A stretch of DNA of 23,677 nucleotides, from NCBI GenBank assembly GCA_034431315.1, contig DAOUDK010000137.1, positions 1 to 23,677 on the forward strand, given 5' to 3'. The notes below the pieces were generated by a model. It did not search any database and was not told the DNA's origin. It saw nothing but the letters and a program-made list of their open reading frames with translations. Every line of letters begins with the position of its first letter. Positions within the stretch are counted from its first letter, which is position 1. Of this stretch, positions 1-7,200 are shown piece by piece. Position numbers and translations under genes: made by a program. Source of the DNA: JAUWOY01 sp034431315. GTDB lineage: Bacteria > Chloroflexota > Anaerolineae > VGOG01.

Positions 1-90
1 ACCCCTGATCCAGAGCCTGCCATTGCCTCCCGCCGTCAAGCTGCCAAACCCAAACGCAAGTGGATTGTGTCCTGCTTCGGCCTACCCTGA
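1..90 (+). CDS. possible 3' end of an unidentified upstream gene
   Basis: Frame 1 is open from the window edge to a TGA at 88-90 and would end in a basic stretch (KPKRKW) followed by a short hydrophobic tail. There are too few residues to assign a family. A second frame (starting at base 2) is also open, to about position 137, so the choice of frame is a guess. It could equally be non-coding. Confidence 0.25.
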   Translation, partial: TPDPEPAIASRRQAAKPKRKWIVSCFGLP

Positions 91-305
91 ATATGTTAAA
101 AATGTCAGTCAATCAGCTAATGCAGTCATATTTTAGCGGAAGAACGGTCTTTTGTCAAACAACTGCATTTAGCCATCCTGGCTGGCCTGGCAAAAGCGAG
201 ATTTTGCGTCTCTTCCCTGCCGGGCCAAATTGTGCTAAAATAGTCTTCGGGGATGGCGACGATAGGCCGCTCGACGACACGGAGCAAGTGGACAGAGAAA
301 CCCCC
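91..305. other. intergenic stretch upstream of comEA
   Basis: I see no convincing gene here. Short open frames on both strands have no ribosome-binding site and no recognisable motif. Around 184-228 there is a nested imperfect hairpin: GGCCTGGCA against TGCCGGGCC outside, GCAAAA against TTTTGC inside. It could be a terminator remnant of the upstream gene, but no T-tract follows. Confidence 0.4.
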
Positions 306-334
306 TTGCCTTCCTGGGTGCTTTGCAGTATAAT
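306..334 (+). promoter_or_regulatory. sigma-70-type promoter of comEA
   Basis: TTGCCT at 306-311 and TATAAT at 329-334 are separated by exactly 17 bases. Transcription would start near 341, about 50 bases before the comEA start. The -35 differs from TTGACA at two positions, and the same TTGCC form recurs at two other promoters in this window. Confidence 0.75.
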
Positions 335-350
335 TTGGACGTGAGCGTTT

Positions 351-369
351 AACCACGGAGACACAGAGG
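351..369. repeat. AACCACGGAGACACAGAG-type dispersed motif
   Basis: The leader of comEA contains AACCACGGAGACACAGAG. From memory, this motif recurs as a short dispersed intergenic repeat in many environmental bacterial genomes. Only one copy is present here, so the repeat status rests on recollection, not on this window. Confidence 0.35.
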
Positions 370-391
370 GCGAGGCGCCAACGAGGGGGAG

Positions 392-991
392 ATGAGCAAC
401 TGGCTGGAGAGATACCGGGGTTATATTCTGATCACCGCGATCAATTTGATCGTCCTGGGCGGGGTGGTCTTTTTCTTCCGTAGCCCTCGACCATCGGAGA
501 TTGTCGTAGCTCCGCCCTCGCCCACGGCTACCCCTCTGCCCACTCCTACCCCGCGCCCCGTGCAGGTCTACGTCAGCGGGGCGGTGACTCACCCCGATGT
601 TTATGAGCTCCCAACTGAAAGCATCGTCAAGGACGCCATTGAGGCTGCCGGAGGCGCTACCAGCGAGGCCGACCTGGACCGCATCAATCTGGCACTGTCC
701 GTGGCAGATGGCCAGCACATCTATGTGCCCAAGCAGGGCGAGGAGAGCCCACCAATAAGCCCACCAACTGAGCCGTCAGGCACAACCAGCGGCACAGCAG
801 CAGGGGGCAAGATCAACATCAACACCGCCAGTCAATCTGAGATCGAGATCTTGCCAGGCATCGGGCCCTCCAAAGCCCAGGGGATCATCGAGAATCGCCC
901 TTATGACAGCATCGAGGATATCCAAAAGGTCCCCGGCATCGGTGAGGGCACCTTCAGGAAAATCCAGGACTTGATCACTGTAGAGAGGTAA
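392..991 (+). CDS. comEA: ComEA-like DNA-binding competence protein
   Basis: This is a 199-residue protein of the ComEA family, the membrane-anchored DNA receptor for natural transformation. A single membrane helix (about residues 11-29) is followed by a Pro/Thr-rich linker (about 38-56). An SLBB domain (about 57-112, starting VQVYVSGAVTHPDVYEL) comes next. After a second low-complexity linker there is a helix-hairpin-helix DNA-binding domain (about 138-198, ININTASQSEIEILPGIG and VPGIGEGTFRKI). This order is the classic ComEA layout. The start has a strong GAGGGGGA site ending just before the ATG and a clear promoter upstream. ComEC and ComEB are not in the window, so competence cannot be inferred from this gene alone. 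Proteins of this layout also occur in bacteria with no demonstrated transformation. Confidence 0.93.
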   Translation: MSNWLERYRGYILITAINLIVLGGVVFFFRSPRPSEIVVAPPSPTATPLPTPTPRPVQVYVSGAVTHPDVYELPTESIVKDAIEAAGGATSEADLDRINLALSVADGQHIYVPKQGEESPPISPPTEPSGTTSGTAAGGKININTASQSEIEILPGIGPSKAQGIIENRPYDSIEDIQKVPGIGEGTFRKIQDLITVER

Positions 992-1031
992 TGAGTAACG
1001 AGGCGAGGTTTAATGTGGTGTCCTCAGGGCA

Positions 1032-1104
1032 AGAGCCACGGATTAGCGGAAAAACGCGGATTGGAGCACTATTGATCCGCGTCTTTCTGCCCATCCGCGG
1101 CTCT
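1032..1104. repeat. imperfect inverted repeat (CGCGGAT type)
   Basis: Two 30-base arms, 1032-1061 and 1075-1104, are inverted repeats matching at roughly 23 of 30 positions. Both outer ends read AGAGCC / GGCTCT and both inner ends ACGCGGAT / ATCCGCGT, around a 13-base loop. It lies in the gap between comEA and the hydrolase gene. No T-tract follows, so it looks more like a dispersed palindrome than a terminator, though it could form a stable RNA hairpin. Confidence 0.6.
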
Positions 1105-1136
1105 GAGACAATGTCAAGTTAGCAAAAAGGAGGGAA

Positions 1137-2045
1137 ATGATGCAAAAGACTATTGAAGTTATCACCATTCATGGAGCGGGGCCGCACGACGACTCGTTTT
1201 CGCAGGCCCTGGAGCGCAACGTGATCGCTTTCCTGGAGAAGAACGGGGTTAGCTCCGCCCAGGAAATCGTGCATTTCACGCCTGTAGTCTGGGCCGACAT
1301 AGGGAGGGAGGCGAAGGAGGCCCTTAGAAAGAAGACAGTGCTCCCCATCACTAGCCGCCTCGAGTTCCCTCGCACCAGAGAGTTCGCCCTTGACGCTGTG
1401 GGCGATATCGTCTACTACCTCTCGGCGGACGGGAACAGGAGGATCAAGGAGCGGGTAAGGGACAGCATCCTGGAGGTCGGTCGGCGCATAAGGGCCGCTG
1501 ACCCTGAGGGAAGGCCGTGGGAGGACTGGGACTACTGGCAGAGCTTAGGGCCGGAAAAGGCCCAGGAGGAATGGGATAAGAGAGAGTGCACCTACGTCAA
1601 CATCATTGGCCACAGCCTGGGCTCGGTGATCACTTACGATGTCAGCTATGACTTCTACAAAGAGATGACCTCGCCAGAGGAGCCGTGGAACTCCATCAAG
1701 ATGCTCAAGCTTGACCTGTCGAATCTCTTCACCATGGGCTCTCCCCTGGCCCTCTTCTCCTTGATGGAGGATCAAACCCACTACCGCGATAGGCCCGTAC
1801 AGGTGCGCGACGAGGGCGACTGGTATAATTTCTACGACCGCCAGGACCTCATCGCTTATCGCCTGGAACACATCTACCCGCAGAGAAAAATAAGGGACAT
1901 CTGCATAGACCCTGGCTTCCTGCGCGACCTGGTTAGCAGCTTCTTGCCCCCCAGCGCCCATTCCATCTACTGGAGCAGCAAAAAGGTGGCTCAGGAGGTG
2001 GGTCTGAGGCTGGTTCTCGACTATCGCGAACTTGTAGTGAAGTAG
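1137..2045 (+). CDS. alpha/beta-hydrolase (lipase/esterase-like)
   Basis: This 302-residue protein appears to be a soluble alpha/beta-hydrolase; no signal peptide is visible. The oxyanion-loop segment ITIHGAG (about residues 9-15) and the nucleophile elbow GHSLGS, with Ser at about 160, are intact. Asp at about 237 (YDRQD) and His at about 275 (SAHSIYW) are in the right order to complete the triad. A 60-90 residue helical insert lies between the first strand and the elbow. The substrate cannot be told from sequence. The start at 1137 is followed at once by a second ATG at 1140. The AAAAAGGAGGG site at about 1125-1134 fits 1140 slightly better. The gene stands alone between two palindromic repeats. 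Confidence 0.8.
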   Translation: MMQKTIEVITIHGAGPHDDSFSQALERNVIAFLEKNGVSSAQEIVHFTPVVWADIGREAKEALRKKTVLPITSRLEFPRTREFALDAVGDIVYYLSADGNRRIKERVRDSILEVGRRIRAADPEGRPWEDWDYWQSLGPEKAQEEWDKRECTYVNIIGHSLGSVITYDVSYDFYKEMTSPEEPWNSIKMLKLDLSNLFTMGSPLALFSLMEDQTHYRDRPVQVRDEGDWYNFYDRQDLIAYRLEHIYPQRKIRDICIDPGFLRDLVSSFLPPSAHSIYWSSKKVAQEVGLRLVLDYRELVVK

Positions 2046-2053
2046 AACCCTTC

Positions 2054-2106
2054 GATCGCCGGAGGTCTCTGACCGAGGCAGAAGGGGCTCGGTCGGAGAC
2101 CTTCGC
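2054..2106. repeat. palindromic repeat family R1, copy 1
   Basis: Arms 2060-2077 and 2088-2105 are inverted repeats matching at 16 of 18 positions, built on GGTCTCNGACCGAG. Two further copies with the same core lie at 16802-16850 and 20381-20444. It sits between the hydrolase stop and dtd and may also act as a terminator-like hairpin, although no T-run follows. Confidence 0.8.
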
Positions 2107-2138
2107 CCAACACAGAAGAAATGGAGGTAGCTCAGTCT

Positions 2139-2588
2139 ATGCGTGCGATTGTACAGCGGGTTAAGCGGGGCGCCGTCTCGGTGGACGGTGAAACCACGGG
2201 GTCTGTGGATACCGGCTTGGTAGTTCTCATCGGCGCGACCCACCAGGACACCGAAGCGGAAGCCCACAAGTTGGCCCACAAAACAGCCCATCTGCGCATT
2301 TTCGAGGACGAGGCTGGCAAGATGAATCTCTCGGCCCTCGACGTGGGCGCGGGTATCCTGGTGGTCTCCCAATTCACGCTCTACGCCGATTGCAGACGAG
2401 GGCGGCGGCCCAGCTTCACCGAGGCCGCTCCCCCGGAGGTGGCGGAGCCGTTGATCGAGCATTTCGTTGACCAGCTTCGAGAAGTCGGTGTCGTCAGAGT
2501 CGAAACGGGTGTGTTCAGAGCGCACATGCTGGTCGAGATTCACAACGATGGCCCGGTGACCATCATTTTGGATACGGACGAGTTGTGA
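2139..2588 (+). CDS. dtd: D-aminoacyl-tRNA deacylase
   Basis: DTD removes D-amino acids (and glycine mischarged on tRNA-Ala) from tRNAs, a proofreading step in the cytoplasm. The 149-residue product has the family N-terminus MRAIVQRVKRGAVSV, the active-site motif SQFTLYAD (about residues 78-85) and the C-terminal Gly-cisPro loop NDGPVTIILDT. Length matches the usual 145-150 residues. An in-frame ATG lies 18 bases upstream at 2121, but homologues begin at MRA. The GGAGGT at 2123-2128 can serve the 2139 start with a 10-base spacer. A perfect hairpin with a T-rich tail follows the stop, so the gene probably ends its transcription unit. Confidence 0.95.
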   Translation: MRAIVQRVKRGAVSVDGETTGSVDTGLVVLIGATHQDTEAEAHKLAHKTAHLRIFEDEAGKMNLSALDVGAGILVVSQFTLYADCRRGRRPSFTEAAPPEVAEPLIEHFVDQLREVGVVRVETGVFRAHMLVEIHNDGPVTIILDTDEL

Positions 2589-2625
2589 GCAGCCGCCTCG
2601 CGATCTACAAATGGAGTATATTCCA

Positions 2626-2657
2626 AAATGCCCTCGGCCTCGAAGCCGAGGGCATTT
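2626..2657 (+). terminator. Rho-independent terminator after dtd
   Basis: Perfect 13-bp stem: AAATGCCCTCGGC (2626-2638) and its complement (2645-2657) around a 6-base loop. The TTTGTTGT stretch that follows is T-rich but interrupted. The leading A-run would also allow termination on the minus strand. It overlaps an ATG at 2628 that is in frame with the downstream DUF523 gene, which argues against that ATG being its start. Confidence 0.75.
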
Positions 2658-2702
2658 GTTGTGCCAGATGGTCAGTTGACAGTTGGGAGCGGTGGTGATA
2701 GA

Positions 2703-3251
2703 ATGAACCCTGTAGTGAAGTTCAAAGCTCAAAGCTCAAAAAGCTCAGATTCAGTTAGCCCGGAGAAGACAGGCTCCCTGCTCCTGGTGAGCGCGTGCCT
2801 GGTGGGCATCCCCTGCCAGTACGACGGCGGCAGTTGCCCCAACGATCGGCTCCAAGACCTGGCCACGCAAGGCGGCGTGTTGCCTTTCTGTCCAGAGGTG
2901 GCGGGCGGACTCCCCACACCGCGCCCCCCAGCGGAGATCCGGGGCGGCGACGGGGGCGATGTCCTGGAGGGACGGGCTCGGGTGGTGAACATCGAAGGGA
3001 AGGATGTGACGGCCGAGTTTTTGGCCGGGGCACGAAAGGCCTTGCGCGTCGCCCAGCGCTGGGACATCAAAGAAGCCATCCTGAAGGTCCGCAGCCCTTC
3101 CTGCGGCGTGGGCCAAATCTACGATGGGAGCTTCAGCGGGCGACTGGCAGAAGGGGATGGCGTGACCGCAGCTCTCTTGAAGCGAGAAGGAATCATCGTC
3201 AAAAACGAGGAGGTATGTGTTCAGGGGATAGGCCAAACGTCGGTTGAGTAA
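2703..3251 (+). CDS. DUF523 family protein
   Basis: This is a DUF523 protein of about 182 residues (YbbK-like). The domain core is visible: LLVSACLVGIPCQYDGG, then LPFCPEVAGGLPTPRPPAEIRGG, and later KVRSPSCGVGQIYDG. The conserved cysteines of these three segments are all present, as expected for a possible metal or cofactor site; the biochemical role is unknown. Homologues normally begin a few residues before LVSAC. Here 26 extra residues precede it, encoded by a low-complexity stretch with repeated CAAAGCT units. The ATG at 2703 is chosen because GGTGGTGA lies just upstream and the earlier in-frame ATG at 2628 lies inside a terminator. The stop codon lies inside a palindromic repeat. Confidence 0.85.
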   Translation: MNPVVKFKAQSSKSSDSVSPEKTGSLLLVSACLVGIPCQYDGGSCPNDRLQDLATQGGVLPFCPEVAGGLPTPRPPAEIRGGDGGDVLEGRARVVNIEGKDVTAEFLAGARKALRVAQRWDIKEAILKVRSPSCGVGQIYDGSFSGRLAEGDGVTAALLKREGIIVKNEEVCVQGIGQTSVE

Positions 3252-3336
3252 CCCCGAAAGGGGTGTATCGAAACCACGTTTGGCTTGCCCCCGTGCGAGC
3301 ACTTGGTTTCGATACGACCTGCTGTCTACTCAACCG
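3241..3336. repeat. pair of inverted REP-like elements (TTGAGTA...TATCGAAACCA)
   Basis: Copy A (3241-3276) runs from CGGTTGAGTA to GTATCGAAACCA, with a small CCCC-GAAA-GGGG hairpin inside. Copy B (3304-3336) is the same unit inverted: TGGTTTCGATAC to TACTCAACCG. Together they form a 96-base nested palindrome with a 10-bp outer and a 12-bp inner arm, both perfect. From memory, GGTTTCGATAC...TACTCAACC units are abundant in actinobacterial genomes. The DUF523 stop codon lies in copy A. Confidence 0.8.
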
Positions 3337-3392
3337 GCGTGATCGCACTAGAGCTGAACGCTTACGTGAGGAAGAGTGAGGAGGGAAGCGCG

Positions 3393-4298
3393 ATGAGAAA
3401 GATCGTGGAGTGCGTGCCCAATTTCAGCGAGGGGCGGCGGAGGGAGGTCATTGCCCAGATCGCGGAGGCCATAGCCTCTGTGCCCGGCGCGCACGTGCTG
3501 GACGTTCAGTCCGATGCCGACCACAACCGCACTGTGGTGACCTTCGCCGGGGAACCAGAGGCTGTGGAGGAGGCCGCCTTCCGGGGCATCGAGAAAGCAG
3601 CGGAGCTCATTGACATGAATCTGCATCAAGGCGAGCATCCCCGCCTGGGGGCGGCCGACGTGGTGCCCTTTGTGCCCGTCAAGGGCGTGACCATGGAGGA
3701 TTGCGTGGCCCTGGCCCGACGGTTGGGGGAGCGGGTGGGTCGCGAGCTGGGCATCCCCGTCTATCTCTACGAAAAAGCAGCCACCCGACCCGAACGGCGG
3801 AATCTGGCCGACGTGCGGCGGGGTGAATACGAGGGGATCAAAGCGGAGATCGCAACCAGGCCCGAACGTGAGCCTGACTTCGGCCCCCGGCGCGTGGGCA
3901 AGGCGGGAGCTACAGCTATCGGGGCCAGGGCGCCCCTAGTCGCCTTCAACGTCTACTTGGGCACCGATGACGTGGAGATCGCTAAGGCCATCGCCCGCGC
4001 GGTGCGCCACTCCTCCGGCGGATTGCGCTACGTCAAGGCCCTGGGTCTCCTGGTCAAAGGCCAGGCTCAGGTATCAATGAACCTGACCGACTATCGCCAG
4101 ACGCCCGTTCATCGCGTGGCGGAGATGATCCGCCGCGAGGCGGAGTGCTATGGCGTGTCCGTGGTAGAAAGTGAGCTCATTGGCCTCATCCCCAACGAGG
4201 CACTGGTAGAGGCGGCAAAATTCTACCTGCAACTGGGCGACTTCTCGTCCCAGCAGGTTTTGGAGAATCGCCTGGCTGACCTCATCCAGCAGGAGTAA
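3393..4298 (+). CDS. ftcD: glutamate formimidoyltransferase
   Basis: The enzyme transfers the formimino group from N-formimino-L-glutamate to tetrahydrofolate, in histidine degradation. The 301-residue protein begins with the family signature MRKIVECVPNFSEGRR. It contains LHQGEHPRLGAADVVPFVP with the conserved His-rich loop near the active site. VAFNVYLGTDDVEIAKAIA and the closing LIGLIPNEAL segment are also present. Length fits the stand-alone bacterial transferase without the cyclodeaminase domain. The ATG at 3393 has GAGGAGGGA upstream; the frame is open further back, but only through the palindromic repeat. No other hut genes are in the window, so a role in folate one-carbon supply is also possible. 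Confidence 0.93.
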   Translation: MRKIVECVPNFSEGRRREVIAQIAEAIASVPGAHVLDVQSDADHNRTVVTFAGEPEAVEEAAFRGIEKAAELIDMNLHQGEHPRLGAADVVPFVPVKGVTMEDCVALARRLGERVGRELGIPVYLYEKAATRPERRNLADVRRGEYEGIKAEIATRPEREPDFGPRRVGKAGATAIGARAPLVAFNVYLGTDDVEIAKAIARAVRHSSGGLRYVKALGLLVKGQAQVSMNLTDYRQTPVHRVAEMIRREAECYGVSVVESELIGLIPNEALVEAAKFYLQLGDFSSQQVLENRLADLIQQE

Positions 4299-4303
4299 GC
4301 GCT

Positions 4304-5428
4304 TTGGTCAAGACCGAGAACGGCCCACAAGTCCTGATAATCGGCGCCCTCGTTTTGGCCCTGGTCATCTCAGCCGTCGCTTTGGGCTGGCGTCCCTCTG
4401 CTCATCTCGCCATCCTGGGAACTTCTACGCCAACGCCAACTTCCACCAGCACCCCCACGTCCACACCGACACTCACGTCTACGGCAACGCCGACGCCGAC
4501 GTCAACCTCCACCAGTACCCCTACGTCCACACCCACGGCAACGCCAACGCCAACCTCCACTAATACCCCTACGCCCACACCCACGGCAACACCCACGTCC
4601 ACGGCAACACCGACGTCTACCCCAACATCCACGCCCACACCCACGCCCACGCCGACGGAAACACCAGGGCCTCCCCAGGATCACTACTGGCTGGATCGCC
4701 CCATCGGCCCTGAGGGCCAGGTGCAGGCCAGCCGCTACTATCCCTACGGCACCACGGCCGGCGGTCGTTATTTTCTCCATCACGGGGTGGACATCGAGAA
4801 TCCCAGTGGCACCCCCGTGCTGGCAGTCGCCTCAGGGACGATCGTCGTCGCTGGCACCGATCAGGCCAAAGTCTACGGCCTCAGACCCGATTTTTATGGC
4901 CAGCTCGTAGTGGTGCAGTTGGATAGAGAGTTCCACGGGCAGCCTGTCTTTGTCCTCTACGGTCACCTCTCGCAGGTAACGGCTCGCGTCGGCCAGCGAG
5001 TGACGACAGGCAACGTGCTGGGCGAGGTGGGAATGACGGGGGTGGCCATCGGGCCTCACCTTCACTTCGAGGTGCGGGTGGGAGCCAACACCTACGCCGA
5101 CACTCGCAACCCGGAGCTGTGGCTGAAGCCCTTGCCCGGCCACGGGGCAATCGCCGGGCAGTTGTTGGATGCCCAGGGGCATCCTATACCTGAGGTGGTC
5201 ATCAACTTTCACCGAGCGGAGGCGCCCGACAGGCGGTGGCGCGAAACCTGGGCCTATGCCAGCGATGAGGTTAACCCTGATGAGGAATGGGGGGAGAACT
5301 TTGTGATGGGGGATGTGCCGGCCGGCTCTTACGTCCTGAGGACCAGGATAGACGGACGGCTGTATACCAAAGAGGTAGAGGTTGAGGCTGGGAGGACCTC
5401 TTTGGTCAGCATAGAGGCGCAGAAGTGA
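4304..5428 (+). CDS. membrane-anchored M23 (LytM-type) peptidase
   Basis: This 374-residue cell-envelope protein has an N-terminal membrane helix (about residues 10-28) and a Thr/Pro/Ser linker of about 80 residues (about 40-122). An M23 zinc peptidase domain follows (about 155-285). The metal and catalytic motifs are complete: HHGVDIENP, YGHLS and GPHLHFEVR. A C-terminal beta domain (about 287-374, GAIAGQLLDAQGHPIPEVV) resembles a carboxypeptidase-regulatory-like fold. With its catalytic residues intact it is likely an active peptidoglycan or protein endopeptidase. The start is a TTG at 4304, placed 8 bases after AGGAG; that site overlaps the ftcD stop, so the two genes are probably cotranscribed. 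The linker DNA is a minisatellite. Confidence 0.88.
   Translation: MVKTENGPQVLIIGALVLALVISAVALGWRPSAHLAILGTSTPTPTSTSTPTSTPTLTSTATPTPTSTSTSTPTSTPTATPTPTSTNTPTPTPTATPTSTATPTSTPTSTPTPTPTPTETPGPPQDHYWLDRPIGPEGQVQASRYYPYGTTAGGRYFLHHGVDIENPSGTPVLAVASGTIVVAGTDQAKVYGLRPDFYGQLVVVQLDREFHGQPVFVLYGHLSQVTARVGQRVTTGNVLGEVGMTGVAIGPHLHFEVRVGANTYADTRNPELWLKPLPGHGAIAGQLLDAQGHPIPEVVINFHRAEAPDRRWRETWAYASDEVNPDEEWGENFVMGDVPAGSYVLRTRIDGRLYTKEVEVEAGRTSLVSIEAQK
4425..4668. repeat. ACG/CCC minisatellite encoding the Thr-Pro linker
   Basis: Imperfect tandem units of 6-12 bases (ACGCCCACACCCACG and relatives) encode a TPT/STP-rich linker. Such arrays change length by slippage while staying in frame. The complementary strand gives a fictitious Gly/Val open frame. 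Confidence 0.85.
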
Positions 5429-5463
5429 ACTCGGCTCGTCCGGCGTTTAGCGGGGAAGCAGCG

Positions 5464-5497
5464 AGGTGCCCGGCACTTGTAGAAGTGCCGGGCACCT
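5464..5497. repeat. perfect 15-bp hairpin between convergent genes
   Basis: AGGTGCCCGGCACTT (5464-5478), loop GTAG, then the exact complement (5483-5497). It lies between the M23 peptidase gene and the convergent DUF4013 gene, where a bidirectional terminator would be expected. There is no T-tract on either side, so it may be a dispersed palindrome that blocks read-through only by structure. Confidence 0.7.
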
Positions 5498-5507
5498 GAG
5501 GGCCTGG

Positions 5508-6230
5508 TTACGCGATGGCAGAAGCCGGGCGCATCGGAAGCTGTACCTCGCAGGCAAACTGGCCGTAGACGTAGGCCACGACCAGGTAAGTCCAGAAGGC
5601 AACTCCCAGCCCTAGAACCCAGGAGAAAATCCAACCACAAATGGGGATCCAGCCCACAATCAGGCCGACCATGAGTTCCCCGATTCCGATCACCACACCC
5701 AGAACGAGCACGTAGAGCCAGGCTTTTACGTAGCTGTTGATGTTGTCTCGGATGAAGGCAAATATCTGGCCAAATTGGAACGCGGCGGAGAAATCCCCGG
5801 CCGAGGCGTACTGGAGCATTACCGCGGGCATGACGAAGGTGTAGGCGAGAGCATACAGGAGGACAAGTAGCCCAAATAGGCCAATGACGAGGAGATAAAT
5901 AACTCCCAACGCCGCAGCCATTTCCTCATTTTCGGAGAAAGCGGTCAGGAACATCAAAACCAGGGGACAGCAAGAGAGAATGAGCAGGGGCAGGGAATAG
6001 ACTAATCCAATCACGGTTAAGATCAACCCCTTGACGAAGTAATCGCCGAAGTCATCCCAGGTTGGCAAAGAGGGAACGACGTCATTTGCCACATTGCGAA
6101 TCGTGGCTAACATGTAGCCTGCACTGGCGAAGTTCAGGATGGGGATCATGTTAATTGCCGCTCCCACCACCACTTTGTTGGCCCATTTCTCATCTTCAAA
6201 CATGTACGTCAACGATTTGCCGATGTCCAT
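5508..6230 (-). CDS. DUF4013 family integral membrane protein
   Basis: This 240-residue polytopic membrane protein resembles DUF4013. About five or six hydrophobic segments are visible. The N-terminal FEDEKWANKVVVGAAINMIPI segment matches the family pattern, in which a short cytoplasmic start leads into the first helix. The second half repeats the Ala/Gly/Val-rich helix pattern and ends in a polar tail. Function is unknown for the family. The ATG at 6230 has a strong AAGGAGGG site followed by an A-run, and a good promoter lies 66 bases further out. It is convergent with the peptidase gene and downstream of the DUF2085 gene, but has its own promoter. Confidence 0.78.
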   Translation of the reverse strand: MDIGKSLTYMFEDEKWANKVVVGAAINMIPILNFASAGYMLATIRNVANDVVPSLPTWDDFGDYFVKGLILTVIGLVYSLPLLILSCCPLVLMFLTAFSENEEMAAALGVIYLLVIGLFGLLVLLYALAYTFVMPAVMLQYASAGDFSAAFQFGQIFAFIRDNINSYVKAWLYVLVLGVVIGIGELMVGLIVGWIPICGWIFSWVLGLGVAFWTYLVVAYVYGQFACEVQLPMRPASAIA

Positions 6231-6295
6231 TTTTTCCCTCCTTCTTGTGTTGAGGCCCCAGGCTTGAGCCCAGGCCAGCGGATGAAACCGACATT

Positions 6296-6324
6296 ATTAT
6301 ACCAGCGTTTCCAGTTCCTGGCAA
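6296..6324 (-). promoter_or_regulatory. promoter of the DUF4013 gene
   Basis: On the minus strand TTGCCA (6324-6319) and TATAAT (6301-6296) are separated by 17 bases. Predicted start of transcription is near 6289, leaving a leader of about 60 bases before the ATG at 6230. Confidence 0.75.
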
Positions 6325-6339
6325 TTTTCACTAGCCACG

Positions 6340-7059
6340 CTAAACAGGCAAAGCCACCCGTTGGATCAAGGCGAGGTGTAGCAGTCCCAGCGCGCCGAGT
6401 TCGAGGAAGCCAGCTAACAGTCCCAGCAAGAGGGGCCTAAAAGCATCGTGCCAGCTCTCGGCTTTGCTCTCCCGCCGGGTCACGATCAAGACGATCATGG
6501 TGTTTACGAGCGTCAGCATGGCCAGCACCCCCAGGATGCTCAAGGCGGCTACAGGATGCAATAGAAAACTGGCCTGCGTCTGGACGATCCATACGAGCAG
6601 AGCGGCTGAGATCAAAAGATAGCCCAACTCCCGCCAGTTGCGGACTACCCTCTCGGAGTCGGCCTCTTTCCAGAGAACGAAGTTGAAGATGGGATAGACG
6701 ATGATGCTCAGGGCCAGGCCCTGCAGAGTACCTGTGATCAGGCGCCAAAGGTTGTGGGGCTGGTAGAGGTGGGGAGCGTTGGGGAGGAGGGCCAGGAAAG
6801 AGTTGAGGCCGTCAATGCCCCATAGAACGATGAAGCTGATCAGTGAGACTAGGACTTCGCTGGGCGGCAGGCCGCTGGCGCGCCACCTCCTCAGCGCAGC
6901 CAGGCCCAAAAAACCCAGCAGAGCGCCCAGATAGGTCCCCGTGCAGCGAGCGCAGAGCGGAAGCTGTCTCCCGCCGATGATGAAAGAGTGGCTGGGCATC
7001 TGCCCGCAGACCCCCGCGCCAAACAAGCTGAGAATGTCAAGAAAACCGTGAATCTCCAC
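6340..7059 (-). CDS. DUF2085 family integral membrane protein
   Basis: This 239-residue membrane protein has the DUF2085 signature near its N-terminus: CGQMPSHSFIIGGRQLPLCA followed by RCTGTYLGALLG. The conserved Cys and His residues (Cys-x-x-Met-Pro-x-His and Cys-Ala-Arg-Cys-Thr-Gly) suggest a metal or redox site at the membrane edge. About six hydrophobic segments follow. Function is unknown. The start is a GTG at 7059, placed six bases after GAGG. A nearby ATG at 7063 is out of frame and closes quickly. Two short palindrome-free gaps separate it from its neighbours. Confidence 0.8.
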   Translation of the reverse strand: MEIHGFLDILSLFGAGVCGQMPSHSFIIGGRQLPLCARCTGTYLGALLGFLGLAALRRWRASGLPPSEVLVSLISFIVLWGIDGLNSFLALLPNAPHLYQPHNLWRLITGTLQGLALSIIVYPIFNFVLWKEADSERVVRNWRELGYLLISAALLVWIVQTQASFLLHPVAALSILGVLAMLTLVNTMIVLIVTRRESKAESWHDAFRPLLLGLLAGFLELGALGLLHLALIQRVALPV

Positions 7060-7092
7060 TCATCACCTCGTTACTCGTTGATCTGTCATCGG

Positions 7093-7121
7093 ATTATACA
7101 GCCGAACGGAAGTTAGGTCAA
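7093..7121 (-). promoter_or_regulatory. promoter of the DUF2085 gene
   Basis: Minus-strand TTGACC (7121-7116), 17-base spacer, TATAAT (7098-7093). The start point would be near 7086, giving a leader of about 27 bases. It lies divergent to the dnaE promoter, about 80 bases away. Confidence 0.75.
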
Positions 7122-7200
7122 CCCCCGCGTTCTAACCTTAAAATTTCCTCCAAAGGCCCTTTTTCAGCCCTCCGGAGCTATGCTAAAAAGGATTTTGTAG

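Noticed and set aside
60..344. 94-residue plus-strand frame before comEA
   Set aside because: It overlaps the comEA promoter, has no ribosome-binding site and has an unstructured composition.
1545..2732. 395-residue minus-strand open frame
   Set aside because: It runs antisense across the hydrolase and dtd genes, has no ribosome-binding site and reads as a low-information His/Gly/Arg-rich shadow.
4402..4650. 82-residue Gly/Val-repeat frame on the minus strand, or a CRISPR-like array
   Set aside because: It is the complement of the Thr/Pro-coding minisatellite. Units are short, contiguous and degenerate, with no spacers.
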